From positions 4,884,001 through 4,948,000 of the forward strand of contig NZ_CP102845.1 in NCBI RefSeq assembly GCF_013307435.2: DNA of 64,000 nt. The letters run 5' to 3'. Position numbers and translations under genes: made by a program. The notes beneath the pieces were generated by a model. It saw only the letters and a list, made by a program, of their open reading frames with translations. It searched no databases and was not told where the DNA came from. Of the stretch, positions 9,661 through 18,034 are shown piece after piece. The stretch is from Microvirga terrae. Its GTDB lineage: Bacteria > Pseudomonadota > Alphaproteobacteria > Rhizobiales > Beijerinckiaceae. The number at the start of each line of letters is the position of its first letter. Position 1 is the first letter of the stretch.

Positions 9661-10128
9661 TTACCCGACGGCCATGCGCGTGCCGCCATGCAGTTGCCGG
9701 TTGCCCCAGCTCCGCAGCGCCCGTTGTGTAATGCTGGAGATCTTCCACAGGCCCTCAGCCTTGCCGAACCGGAACTCGTAGGCTCCGCATGAATGGTAGA
9801 AGTCCTCACCCTCCCCCTTGAAGTCGCGGTCGAACCTCAGGATCAGATAGTTGCAGCGCCCCCGCACGCCCTCCGGTTCGTTCGACAGCAGCAGGTTGGA
9901 GAAGCTGTGATGCTTGGCAAGGGTATCAACCGCATTCCGCCGGCGCTGGACGAACTCGGCGCCGTTCATGGTGTTGGGTGGTTCCCGCCCGGACGAGGCA
10001 TAGTCAATGAAGACCTCCGTTGCGAGGCAGGCTTCCATGGCTGCCCAGTCCCTCTCGTCGAAGGCTAGGAAGAAGCGGCAGAGGACGTCGTTGATGGCGA
10101 TGTGGTCGAGTGGATCCAAGGCTTGCAT
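9661..10128 (-). CDS. SnoaL-like (NTF2-fold) protein
   Basis: About 155 residues start at MQALDPLDHIAINDVLCRFF. Family features are the N-terminal helix with the DERDW turn, then YASSGREPPNTMNGAEFV and the C-terminal SCGAYEFRFGKAEGLWKI strand pair. The fold forms a small conical pocket used by ketosteroid isomerase-like and polyketide cyclase-like enzymes or by ligand-binding proteins; the reaction is unknown. The start at 10128 is preferred because homologues begin there and AGAGGA lies about 9 bases upstream. A longer frame reaches 10251 and could add a hydrophobic N-terminus. Confidence 0.65.
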   Translation of the reverse strand: MQALDPLDHIAINDVLCRFFLAFDERDWAAMEACLATEVFIDYASSGREPPNTMNGAEFVQRRRNAVDTLAKHHSFSNLLLSNEPEGVRGRCNYLILRFDRDFKGEGEDFYHSCGAYEFRFGKAEGLWKISSITQRALRSWGNRQLHGGTRMAVG

Positions 10129-10358
10129 GACGATCGTCCTCTTTGGCGGAGTGGGATCGGTGGGTACGGGCATCATTGATGCAGTCAGTGCTGCCACTGC
10201 CATAAAAAGCCGTTCCGGGAAAGAAAAGCCGGGAAGTCCGCAACGGGTCAAACTAAGCCATTAGACGTGGGTTTTTGAAGGTCAGCTTACCCTAGGACTG
10301 CGGAAGTTCCGCTTTCGGCAGGCTCCGTAGAGTCGAGGATGGGCGCGGTAGCTTGGGC

Positions 10359-10820
10359 CATGCGGCAACGCTCCGTTTCCCACCCCCGTTCCTCGATTCG
10401 TGCCTTCAGCCACAGCCTGATCAGCCGCAGCGCGGAACTATCTGCGCTCCGACGCGCCACCGATTGCAGGAGTTCGCGGTGCGGGTTCGTATCGAAGGAG
10501 AGGCACAAGTTAGCATCAACCACATCGGTTCAGCCCCGGCAGATCAGCCGGTGCACTTCCTTGACCGCACCCATCGCCCCACGCGCGGGGCGATAGCCGT
10601 TGGCATTGTCCTCGAAGATCGGCTCCAGCACGAGTTTTTCGGTGGTTTGCACGACCCGATCCCGAAGGGTCGGAATGCCGAGCACTCGCTCGCCGTCACC
10701 CGGCTTCGGGATTGTCATCGGCCGCACCGGATCGGCCCGATCGGTCTTCGAGACCAGTTCCTCGCGCAAGCCCGCCAGCTAGGCCTCCAAGCCCTGCGCC
10801 TCGATCTGCTCGAAGCTCAT
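10359..10820 (-). pseudogene. decayed group II intron reverse transcriptase/maturase fragment
   Basis: In a single frame from ATG 10818-10820 the translation follows the N-terminal part of LtrA-type group II intron reverse transcriptases: MSFEQIEAQGLEA, then REELVSKTDRADPVRP, IPKPGDGERVLGIPTLRDRV, and the stretch ending AVKEVHRLICRG, followed by VDANLCLSFDTNPHRELLQS. Two in-frame stops break it, TAG at 10779-10781 and TGA at 10530-10532, where intact relatives have sense codons. Similarity ends near 10359, before the catalytic YADD motif. The C-terminal domains and the intron RNA are missing, so it cannot be mobile. The reading frame is kept across both stops, so the first damage was point mutation plus a 3' deletion. 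Confidence 0.75.
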
Positions 10821-10886
10821 CCTGCCCACCCCTGGTGCCTCATGTTGTTTCTTAAATGGGGCACTCGTCTGCGCGGGTCAGCAATA

Positions 10887-10913
10887 TTAGCACTCGACGC
10901 ATCAGAGTGCTAA
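10887..10913. promoter_or_regulatory. CIRCE element (HrcA operator) without an adjacent chaperonin gene
   Basis: TTAGCACTC (10887-10895), a 9-base spacer, and GAGTGCTAA (10905-10913) form the exact CIRCE consensus bound by the heat-shock repressor HrcA. CIRCE normally precedes groESL or hrcA/dnaK operons. None is present here: the decayed reverse transcriptase lies on one side and an unrecognised frame on the other. The element is symmetric, so it does not show which side it controlled. Confidence 0.88.
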
Positions 10914-10964
10914 ACGGAAATAATCACGCGGTCGGGAGGGCTGCAAGCCACCCCTTATGGATAG

Positions 10965-11648
10965 GTGAACCTGGAGAGAACAGGATCCTCGGGAGCGACG
11001 TTGCCCCCGTGGGCTGCTTGGCCGTTCGGAGGTTCAGTCGTGTTGAGCTTTGAAGCCGTTGAAGAGGTCTGTGAGAGCAAGCAGATGACGCTTGTCATCC
11101 ACCCAGCGACCCGCCGAGCGATCAAAGGATACGAGGAAAGCCTCTACGTCGGGTTGCGCTGCTTTCTGGCGGGAGGGTCAGACGGCCTCTATGTCCTCCC
11201 GCTCCAGGGCACTGGCTATGTGCGTCTCATCTTTTCAAAGCGGGTTTCATTTGGAGGGCACAATCTTCTCAGGATTGGACCGCTGACGAAGGAGGGATTG
11301 GCACGGATCAAAGCATCCTTGGGCTGGCTGCTCTCAAGGCTGCATTATCGCCTGCCCCCAGTCGAGCATCCACAGCAGACCTTGCGGCGTCAGCGCGGCG
11401 GTTACCAATCAGAGATGCGGCGACAGGGTTTAGGGCGGCGCCTGTGCAAAATAACACGTGAGGCCAGCCAGATCTCATGGTGCCATGATCCCTTCATCGA
11501 TAACCAGAAGCCTGTAATTCGAAGAGTTCGGCGTAGCGCCCGCCTGATGCAACAAGCTCTTCGTGGGAGCCAGCCTCCGCAACCTGCCCATTCTCGAGAA
11601 CGAGGATGCGGTCGGCCATCCGTACGGTCGAGAAGCGGTGCGAGATGA
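10965..11648 (+). CDS. unrecognised open frame downstream of the CIRCE element (doubtful)
   Basis: A 227-codon frame runs from 10965 and overlaps the end of the oppositely oriented ABC exporter by about 155 bases. The middle (from MTLVIHPATRRAIKGYEES to about LHYRLPPVEHPQQ) reads more protein-like than the ends. I do not recognise any family. It is listed because it is the only frame downstream of the CIRCE operator on this strand. It may be chance, or a remnant joined to a chaperonin promoter by rearrangement. Confidence 0.2.
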   Translation: MNLERTGSSGATLPPWAAWPFGGSVVLSFEAVEEVCESKQMTLVIHPATRRAIKGYEESLYVGLRCFLAGGSDGLYVLPLQGTGYVRLIFSKRVSFGGHNLLRIGPLTKEGLARIKASLGWLLSRLHYRLPPVEHPQQTLRRQRGGYQSEMRRQGLGRRLCKITREASQISWCHDPFIDNQKPVIRRVRRSARLMQQALRGSQPPQPAHSRERGCGRPSVRSRSGAR

Positions 11649-13350
11649 GAATGGCGGTTCTGCCCGCGCTAAGATCCCGAAACCGCTGGAAAACCTCATA
11701 CTCGGAGCGGGCGTCGAGAGCGGCGGTTGGCTCGTCCAGGATGAGCACCTCCGCATCCCGCATGTAAGCCCGGGCGATCGCGATCTTCTGCCATTCGCCC
11801 CCGGAGAGGTCCGCGCCCTCGTGGAACCGCTTGCCAAGCGGCTGGTCATAGCCCTGAGGCAGGCGTCGAATAATGCAATCGGCGAGACTGCGCTCGGCCG
11901 CCTGCTGAATCCGACTGCGATCATCGGTGGCCTCAATGCGGCCTGCTCCGATGTTCTCACCCGCCGTGAAGTGAAACCGCACAAAGTCCTGAAAGATGAC
12001 GCCGACGTGGCGTCGCAGGTCGGCCAGATCATATTCACGCAGGTCATGGCCATCGAGAAGGATCCGTCCCTCTGTCGGATCGTAGAGCCGGGCAAGGAGC
12101 TTCACGACCGTGGTCTTGCCGGCCCCGTTCTCCCCCACCAGAGCCACAACCTCACCAGCCGTCAGCGTTAAGCTCAGGTGCCGGACCGCCCAGCGATCGG
12201 AATCTGGATACCGGAAGCCCACATTTTCAAACACGATCCCCGACACCAGCGGCTGCGGGAATGGTCGAGGAATTGGCGGTGACGTGATGCTTGGACGGAC
12301 ATCGAAGAAGGAGAACAGATCCTCCAGGTACAGCGCCTGCCCGGCGATCTGGGAAAAGCCAAGAAGCAATCCTTCAAGCAACCCTCGCAGGCGCAGGAAA
12401 GAGCCGGACAGGAACGTCAGGTCACCGATGCTAAAGTCGCCCCGGACAGTTCGCCACACGATCAGAGCGTAGGCCAGGTAATAGGCGCAAGACGCAAGTG
12501 CGGCAAAGAGCGTACCCCATGCGGCCCTGCGGATCGCAAGCCGCTGGTTGTCCGCGTACATCCGATCTGCGAAGGCTCTAAATCGATCGACCAGGAAACA
12601 GTTGAGACCAAAGAGCTTGATTTCCTTCGCAGTCTCGACGCTTGAACCCAGGTAGCGGATGTAATCGAGTTGGCGTCGTTCCGGCGTGCGGAAGTAGTTG
12701 AGCCGATAGCCCTGAGCGTTGAAATGCACCTCGCCGACGAAGGCTGGCAAAAGCGCAAGGATGATTAGGACGATGAGCCAAGGCGCATAGGCGAGCAGGC
12801 CGGCAGCGAGCGACAGGACCGTGAGCACGTCCTGGACTTGGCCGAAGATCTGGGTCAGGAGGGTGGTTCTCCCGGTGACCTGACGGCGGGCCCGCTCCAA
12901 TCGGTCCTGCTGATCACTGCTCTCGAACTGCTCGAGGTCCAGCGTCGTCGCGTGCTCCATCAGGCGCACACTGGCAAAGTTGCTGTAGCGCTCGGACAGG
13001 AGGCTGTCGACGAGGGAACTAGCTCGCCCCAGAAGATCGGCCACAATTGCGAGGACCAGCTCCAAAACGAGCAGCCCGCCGAGAGCATCAAGTCGGCCGC
13101 TCCCGAACCAATCGCTAAAGCCTCCCCCTGGTGAGGGGATTTGTGTCTGGGCTACAACCTCATCGATGATGAGCTTACCGACAAAAAGTACCAGAATGGG
13201 CAGGACTGACCGCGTCAGTCGCAGCCCGAGACTTGCTGTTGTAAGAGCGGGACTGGCCTGCCAGACCAGGCGGAACAGAGACGGAAGGTGACGGAAGGCA
13301 CCAACCCGCTCACGCAAGGAGCGGCTGGAGGGGAACACTGGAGCGGCCAT
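11494..13350 (-). CDS. ABC exporter, fused permease and ATPase
   Basis: The 618-residue half-transporter has an N-terminal membrane domain with about six segments (roughly residues 40-350) and a C-terminal ATPase. ATPase motifs are Walker A GENGAGKTT (406-414), signature LSGGEW (515-520), Walker B VLILDEPT ending at E540, and the switch histidine in ISHRFS. This type I exporter layout works as a homodimer that pumps lipids, peptides or drugs outward; the substrate is unknown. The signature has GGEW rather than GGQ, common in this exporter subgroup. The gene stands alone, and its 5' region faces the cupin gene. Confidence 0.85.
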   Translation of the reverse strand: MAAPVFPSSRSLRERVGAFRHLPSLFRLVWQASPALTTASLGLRLTRSVLPILVLFVGKLIIDEVVAQTQIPSPGGGFSDWFGSGRLDALGGLLVLELVLAIVADLLGRASSLVDSLLSERYSNFASVRLMEHATTLDLEQFESSDQQDRLERARRQVTGRTTLLTQIFGQVQDVLTVLSLAAGLLAYAPWLIVLIILALLPAFVGEVHFNAQGYRLNYFRTPERRQLDYIRYLGSSVETAKEIKLFGLNCFLVDRFRAFADRMYADNQRLAIRRAAWGTLFAALASCAYYLAYALIVWRTVRGDFSIGDLTFLSGSFLRLRGLLEGLLLGFSQIAGQALYLEDLFSFFDVRPSITSPPIPRPFPQPLVSGIVFENVGFRYPDSDRWAVRHLSLTLTAGEVVALVGENGAGKTTVVKLLARLYDPTEGRILLDGHDLREYDLADLRRHVGVIFQDFVRFHFTAGENIGAGRIEATDDRSRIQQAAERSLADCIIRRLPQGYDQPLGKRFHEGADLSGGEWQKIAIARAYMRDAEVLILDEPTAALDARSEYEVFQRFRDLSAGRTAILISHRFSTVRMADRILVLENGQVAEAGSHEELVASGGRYAELFELQASGYR

Positions 13351-13523
13351 CCCATTAAAATAGGGGTCCAGGGTTCACTCGTCGAGCCGAGGCACTGCTG
13401 CAGTCGGGGCCTTCTCTTTGCGAATAACATCATACCGAAGGCCTGAACCCGCCGTCTTATCCTCGGTCTCCTTGCTCGTGATCTAGGGCTAGGACAAAAT
13501 GCCATATCGTCGCGGAGAGCGCC

Positions 13524-14021
13524 ATGACAGATCACAGCCACGACAACGTCCACGATCCGCACGAGCACTGGAAGCACCACGGCGTCCAGGTGATCAAGGG
13601 CGACCGCCTCGATCCGAACACGGCCCAGACCCCAGGCATGTTTCGCCAAGCTGCCATCAATCACGCCCGGGTGGGCGCGCAGAAAATCTGGGCGGGCACG
13701 GTTTCGATCCAGCCGAATGCCAAAACCGGGGTGCACCACCACGGCGAATTGGAGAGCGTCATCTATGTGGTGCGGGGCAAGGCTCGCATGCGCTGGGGCG
13801 AGCGGCTGGAGTTCGTTGCAGAAGCCGGACCAGGGGATTTCATCTATGTGCCACCCTTCGTGCCCCATCAGGAGATCAACGCCAGCCCGGATGAGCCCCT
13901 CGAATGCGTTCTGGTGCGCAGCGACAACGAAGCCGTTGTCGTGAACATCACCGATGTGGATCCGGTGGAACAGCCGGAGGAGGTGTACTGGGTCGACCCG
14001 ATCCACAAGCACCCGGGATAA
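13524..14021 (+). CDS. cupin-domain protein
   Basis: The 165-residue single-domain cupin contains the first cupin motif with metal ligands, GVHHHGELESVIYVVRGKARMRWG, and the second motif in PGDFIYVPPFVPHQEINAS. The His-rich N-terminus (MTDHSHDNVHDPHEHWKHHG) could bind metal. It is a soluble cytoplasmic protein; the reaction is not evident. A GGAGAG ribosome site precedes the ATG. An M32 carboxypeptidase gene follows about 100 bases later on the same strand. Confidence 0.75.
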   Translation: MTDHSHDNVHDPHEHWKHHGVQVIKGDRLDPNTAQTPGMFRQAAINHARVGAQKIWAGTVSIQPNAKTGVHHHGELESVIYVVRGKARMRWGERLEFVAEAGPGDFIYVPPFVPHQEINASPDEPLECVLVRSDNEAVVVNITDVDPVEQPEEVYWVDPIHKHPG

Positions 14022-14122
14022 GGCTAGGACAGGGCCTCAGAGGCAGGCTCAAATTCAACCGATGCATCATCGGGAACGGCTGCGGGTTCACACCTCAACC
14101 CAAGAACGGGGTTCACGCCCAC

Positions 14123-15616
14123 ATGGAAACCTACAAGACGCTGGAAGATCGCTTTGCCCGCATCAGCTCAATCGCGGATGCGGTCGGCATTCTGCAATGG
14201 GATGCCGAGACCCTGATGCCGGAGGGCGCCGCCGATAGTCGCTCCAACCAACTCGCGACGCTCAAGGGCATCGCTCATGAGCTTCTCACCGCACCCGATA
14301 CAGGCGACCTCCTGGGCCAAGCAGGCCAAGACAGCGATCAGCTCGACGATTGGCAACGCGCCAACTTACGCGAGATGCGGCGGGTCTACCTCCATGCGGC
14401 TGCGGTTCCGGCCGATCTCGTCGAGGCCAGCTCCAGGGCTGTATCCCGGGCGGAATTGGTGTGGCCCGAAGCCCGGCAGAATGGCGATTTCGCCCTGCTT
14501 CTGCCGCACCTGTCCCAGGTCCTCGCCCTCCAGCGGCAGATCGGCCAAGCCAAGGGCGAGGCGTTGGGGCTTTCCCCCTACGATGCTCTCCTCGATAGTT
14601 ACGACCCGGGTCTCCGCCAAGCCGCCATTGACCCCCTGTTTGCCGAACTCGGCGCCGAACTGCCGGACCTGATCCAGGAGGCACAGGAGCGCCAGAAGGG
14701 CTTTCCTGCCATTCAGCCGCTCAACGGCCCCTTCCCTGTCGACGATCAGCGACGCATCGGCGAGCAGTTGATGCAGGCCGTTGGGTTCGATTTCAACCGG
14801 GGGCGGCTCGATGTGAGCCTGCATCCCTTCTGCGGTGGATCCACGGGTGATGTCAGGATCACCACCCGGTACGACGAGGCGAACTTCATGAACGCGCTCA
14901 TGGGAGTGCTCCATGAGACCGGGCATGCGCTCTATGAGCAGGGCCGCCCCGAGGATTGGCATCGCCAGCCGGTTGGGCTCGCGCGCGGCATGAGCCTGCA
15001 CGAGAGCCAATCGCTGCTCATCGAGATGCAGGCCTGCCGGAGCTGGGAGTTCGTCACATATCTTGCTCCCCTCGTACGGGAGACTTTCCAGGGTGAGGGG
15101 CTAGCCTGGAACCCGGAAAACCTCCACCGAATCCTAACCAGAGTGGAGCCGGGCTTCATCCGCGTGGATGCCGACGAGATCACCTATCCGGCCCACATCC
15201 TGGTTCGCTACAAACTCGAGAAGGCGCTCATTGCCGGCGTTCTTCAGATTGACGACCTGCCCTCAGCGTTCAATGAGGAGGTCAAAAAGCTTCTCGGTCT
15301 CACAGTGCCTAATGACAGCCTGGGATGCTTGCAGGATATCCACTGGCCTGGTGGCGCGTGGGGCTATTTTCCGACCTACACGCTTGGCGCCGTGACGGCA
15401 GCCCAACTCTTCGAAGCTGCCTGCCATGCAGATTCCAGCATTCTTCCTGGGCTGACCTCTGGGGATTTCGGACCCCTTCGCGGATGGCTGCGTTCAAATG
15501 TCCATTCCAAGGGCAGTTTGGTGACGACCGATGAGCTTCTGATGGGTGCAACCGGACGACCGCTCTCGGCGGATGTCTTCCGCACTCACCTTCGGGAACG
15601 GTATCTCGCCCGCTGA
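14123..15616 (+). CDS. M32-family metallocarboxypeptidase
   Basis: At 497 residues this is the normal size for carboxypeptidase Taq-type enzymes. The zinc-binding HETGH motif is at 264-268 and the family's downstream HESQS at 293-297; the C-terminal RYKLEKALI and WPGGAWGYFPTYTLGA stretches are also typical. It removes C-terminal residues from peptides in the cytoplasm, except where proline blocks it. METYKTLEDRF at 14123 is the normal family start; the frame is open further upstream but overlaps the cupin gene. The next gene begins 18 bases after the stop. Confidence 0.88.
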   Translation: METYKTLEDRFARISSIADAVGILQWDAETLMPEGAADSRSNQLATLKGIAHELLTAPDTGDLLGQAGQDSDQLDDWQRANLREMRRVYLHAAAVPADLVEASSRAVSRAELVWPEARQNGDFALLLPHLSQVLALQRQIGQAKGEALGLSPYDALLDSYDPGLRQAAIDPLFAELGAELPDLIQEAQERQKGFPAIQPLNGPFPVDDQRRIGEQLMQAVGFDFNRGRLDVSLHPFCGGSTGDVRITTRYDEANFMNALMGVLHETGHALYEQGRPEDWHRQPVGLARGMSLHESQSLLIEMQACRSWEFVTYLAPLVRETFQGEGLAWNPENLHRILTRVEPGFIRVDADEITYPAHILVRYKLEKALIAGVLQIDDLPSAFNEEVKKLLGLTVPNDSLGCLQDIHWPGGAWGYFPTYTLGAVTAAQLFEAACHADSSILPGLTSGDFGPLRGWLRSNVHSKGSLVTTDELLMGATGRPLSADVFRTHLRERYLAR

Positions 15617-15633
15617 AAGGACCTAAGCTGCAA

Positions 15634-16422
15634 ATGATAGCTATCAGCTCCAATCTCGGCCGCTCGCTCTCCCGGGCAATCATCCTGGTGTCCGGGACCC
15701 TCATGTCCCTTGGTCTGCCTGCCGGACGACCCGTGGCTCAGGCCGCTAGCGATCCGTGTCGGCCAGTCCAATATGCTGACAGCACCTTCGTGGTCTGCAC
15801 GGTGGATCTGCAACGATACGAGGTGAGACTGTTCTGGCGTGGGCCGGACGGGGAGGTTCTTGGCTCGTTCGATCGGTTGAGAGGGACGCCGGAGGGTTCA
15901 CGCCTTGCTGTCGCCATGAATGCAGGCATGTACCATGAGGACCGCTCGCCCGTAGGGCTTTACGTTGAGAATGGAAAGGAGTTGAAGGCGGCCAACACAA
16001 GGAACGGCCCTGGGAACTTCCACCTCAAGCCCAACGGCATCTTTTATGTCAAAGGCCGTCAGGCCGGCGTGCTTGAGACCGGAACCTATCTGAAGCGGAG
16101 AATCAGGCCCGATTTCGCGACGCAATCGGGCCCAATGCTCGTCATCGACGGGAAGATCCACCCTCAGTTCTCAGAACAAAGCACCTCCCGCAAGATCCGG
16201 AATGGCGTCGGCGTGAAAGGCCAGGACACGGTCGTGTTCGCGATTTCAGAAGACCCAGTCACGTTCAGCACATTCGCTCGCTTGTTCCGGGACGAGCTAG
16301 GTTGTCCCAATGCCCTGTTCTTGGATGGAAGTGTCTCCAGCCTCTATGCCCCTTCATTGGAGAGGATGGACACGCTCATGCCCATGGGGCCGATTGTCGG
16401 GGCCTTACGCCGGCGCTCATAA
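15634..16422 (+). CDS. secreted phosphodiester glycosidase-like (NAGPA/DUF2233) protein
   Basis: The 262-residue protein has an N-terminal signal ending near VAQAAS. The domain matches the phosphodiester glycosidase (NAGPA-like) family: VAMNAGMYHEDRSPVGLYVENG, then FATQSGPMLVIDGKIHPQF and FLDGSVSSLYAP, where the Asp/Gly positions shape the active site. The family trims sugar phosphodiesters or acts on envelope polysaccharides; the substrate is unknown here. The periplasm is the likely location. Confidence 0.78.
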   Translation: MIAISSNLGRSLSRAIILVSGTLMSLGLPAGRPVAQAASDPCRPVQYADSTFVVCTVDLQRYEVRLFWRGPDGEVLGSFDRLRGTPEGSRLAVAMNAGMYHEDRSPVGLYVENGKELKAANTRNGPGNFHLKPNGIFYVKGRQAGVLETGTYLKRRIRPDFATQSGPMLVIDGKIHPQFSEQSTSRKIRNGVGVKGQDTVVFAISEDPVTFSTFARLFRDELGCPNALFLDGSVSSLYAPSLERMDTLMPMGPIVGALRRRS

Positions 16423-16434
16423 GAGGGGACTTCA

Positions 16435-17586
16435 GTGACAGTGCAGACGTTTCAGGTCGAAGCTGGAGGCGTACCAGCGATGCCTTCAGGATCCATGCAT
16501 AAAGTGGTTATTCGCAAAGCCGGCGGATACGAGCAGCTGAAGCTCGAAACACATCCCTTGCCCGAACCTGGCAAGGGACAGGTTTTGATCCGCACCGAGG
16601 CAGTGGGGGTGAACTATGCTGACATCTGTGTTCGTTGGGGCGTGTACGAGTCCGCGCGTCGGTTTGTGGGCTGGCCGATCACGCCCGGATTCGAATATTC
16701 AGGCTGGGTGGAAGACGTTGGCCGTGAGGTCGAGCATGTGAAGCCCGGCGACCCGGTGTTTGGAGTCACTCTCTTCAACGGCTATTCCACGCACGTCTGT
16801 GCCCCAGCAGATCTGGTGTGGCTTAAGCCTCAGGCTCTTGACTTTGAGGCAGCGGCTGGTTTCCTGGCCGTCCACCTGACCGCGTATCATGGCTTGCTCC
16901 AGAATGTGGTGATCCGGCCCGGCATGAGGGTGCTCGTGCATTCGGCCGGCGGCGGAGTGGGCTCGGCGCTCATCCAACTCTGCAAGTTGCACAATCTGCA
17001 CGTAACCGGCGTGGTGGGACGAAGCCATAAGGTCGAGTATGTGCGCCAGCTCGGCGCAGACGCCGTAATCGACAAATCCACTCAGTTGCTTTGGGATGAA
17101 ACCAGGCGCCTCTGCCCTGACGGCTACGACTTGATCTTTGACGCGAACGGCCCTGAAACCTTGGCGCAAAGCTATGCGCATCTCAAGCCCACAGGCAAGC
17201 TGTTGGTCTATGGCTTTCATAGTTTTCTGCCCAAACAGGGTGGGCGCATCAACTACCTCAAGGCGGCCCTTGGAATGCTGAGGATGCCGCGCTTCAATCC
17301 TTTGTCGATGACAAGCGAGAACAAAGGTGTCGTGGCGTTCAATTTGTCGTTCCTCTTTCCGCGTGCCGACCTGTTGCACGCGGCTGTGAACGATCTCACC
17401 GCCTGGTTAGAAGCGGGGGACATTCGGGTGCCAAAGGTTCGTTCTCTTGCATTGGAAAATGTGGCTCAAGCTCACCGATTTCTGGAGTCAGGCGAAACCA
17501 CGGGCAAGTTGGTCTTGCGAACAGCGCCGCGCTTCAGAGCGTCAGCGAACGAGGCAACTGTTCAGGGAGCCTCTGCTCCTGATTAA
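16435..17586 (+). CDS. zinc-free medium-chain dehydrogenase/quinone reductase-like oxidoreductase (VAT-1 type)
   Basis: This is an NADPH-dependent MDR protein. The GroES-like N-terminal domain has GEVLIRTEAVGVNYAD-like sequence (here GQVLIRTEAVGVNYADI). The Rossmann domain carries RVLVHSAGGGVGSALIQLCK and KVEYVRQLGADAVIDK. The catalytic-zinc cysteines of alcohol dehydrogenases are absent, which fits quinone or enone reductases. The GTG at 16435 follows AAGAGGGGAC. An in-frame ATG at 16495 (MHKVVIRKAGG) matches the usual family N-terminus and could be the true start, giving about 363 residues. Confidence 0.8.
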   Translation: MTVQTFQVEAGGVPAMPSGSMHKVVIRKAGGYEQLKLETHPLPEPGKGQVLIRTEAVGVNYADICVRWGVYESARRFVGWPITPGFEYSGWVEDVGREVEHVKPGDPVFGVTLFNGYSTHVCAPADLVWLKPQALDFEAAAGFLAVHLTAYHGLLQNVVIRPGMRVLVHSAGGGVGSALIQLCKLHNLHVTGVVGRSHKVEYVRQLGADAVIDKSTQLLWDETRRLCPDGYDLIFDANGPETLAQSYAHLKPTGKLLVYGFHSFLPKQGGRINYLKAALGMLRMPRFNPLSMTSENKGVVAFNLSFLFPRADLLHAAVNDLTAWLEAGDIRVPKVRSLALENVAQAHRFLESGETTGKLVLRTAPRFRASANEATVQGASAPD

Positions 17587-18034
17587 TGAGCGCGAAAGTT
17601 GCCTGAGTGCGCTGTGGAAGAGGCTGTCTGATCACCTCGGCATAAATAGAACGGAGATCTTGCTCGATCCGGCGCAGGAGTTCGGTATTGGAGATTGCCA
17701 CGGGTCGCTCGCCCCGATCCGTTGTCCATCTTCACCTCCAAATCCGCCCTCATCTCCTGAGTATCGCTTCGCTAACCGATGATTGACCACTTTCCTTGTC
17801 GGCTGTGGAAACCGAGCAGAACTCTGCGAATGCTCGGGATTGACGCTTGCAAGCTTAGCATCACAACCGGACTCGCGAATTGTCCCTGCGCGCGGTCGTG
17901 TCAAGCTGAGTCGCCGCAAAAAAGCCTTGAAACGAACCAAGAACATCCGATGACAATATAGGGATAGCATCCTCGTCAGTGGTGCCATCCAACGATACAG
18001 TCGGAGAGCCGAGGAACCTTCCCTGGCAGTCACC
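17587..18034. other. intergenic stretch, no gene recognised
   Basis: About 450 bases precede recD2. A TTGAAA followed by an AT-rich CAATAT lies near 17930-17960 and could be part of its promoter, but the spacing is poor. Confidence 0.4.
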
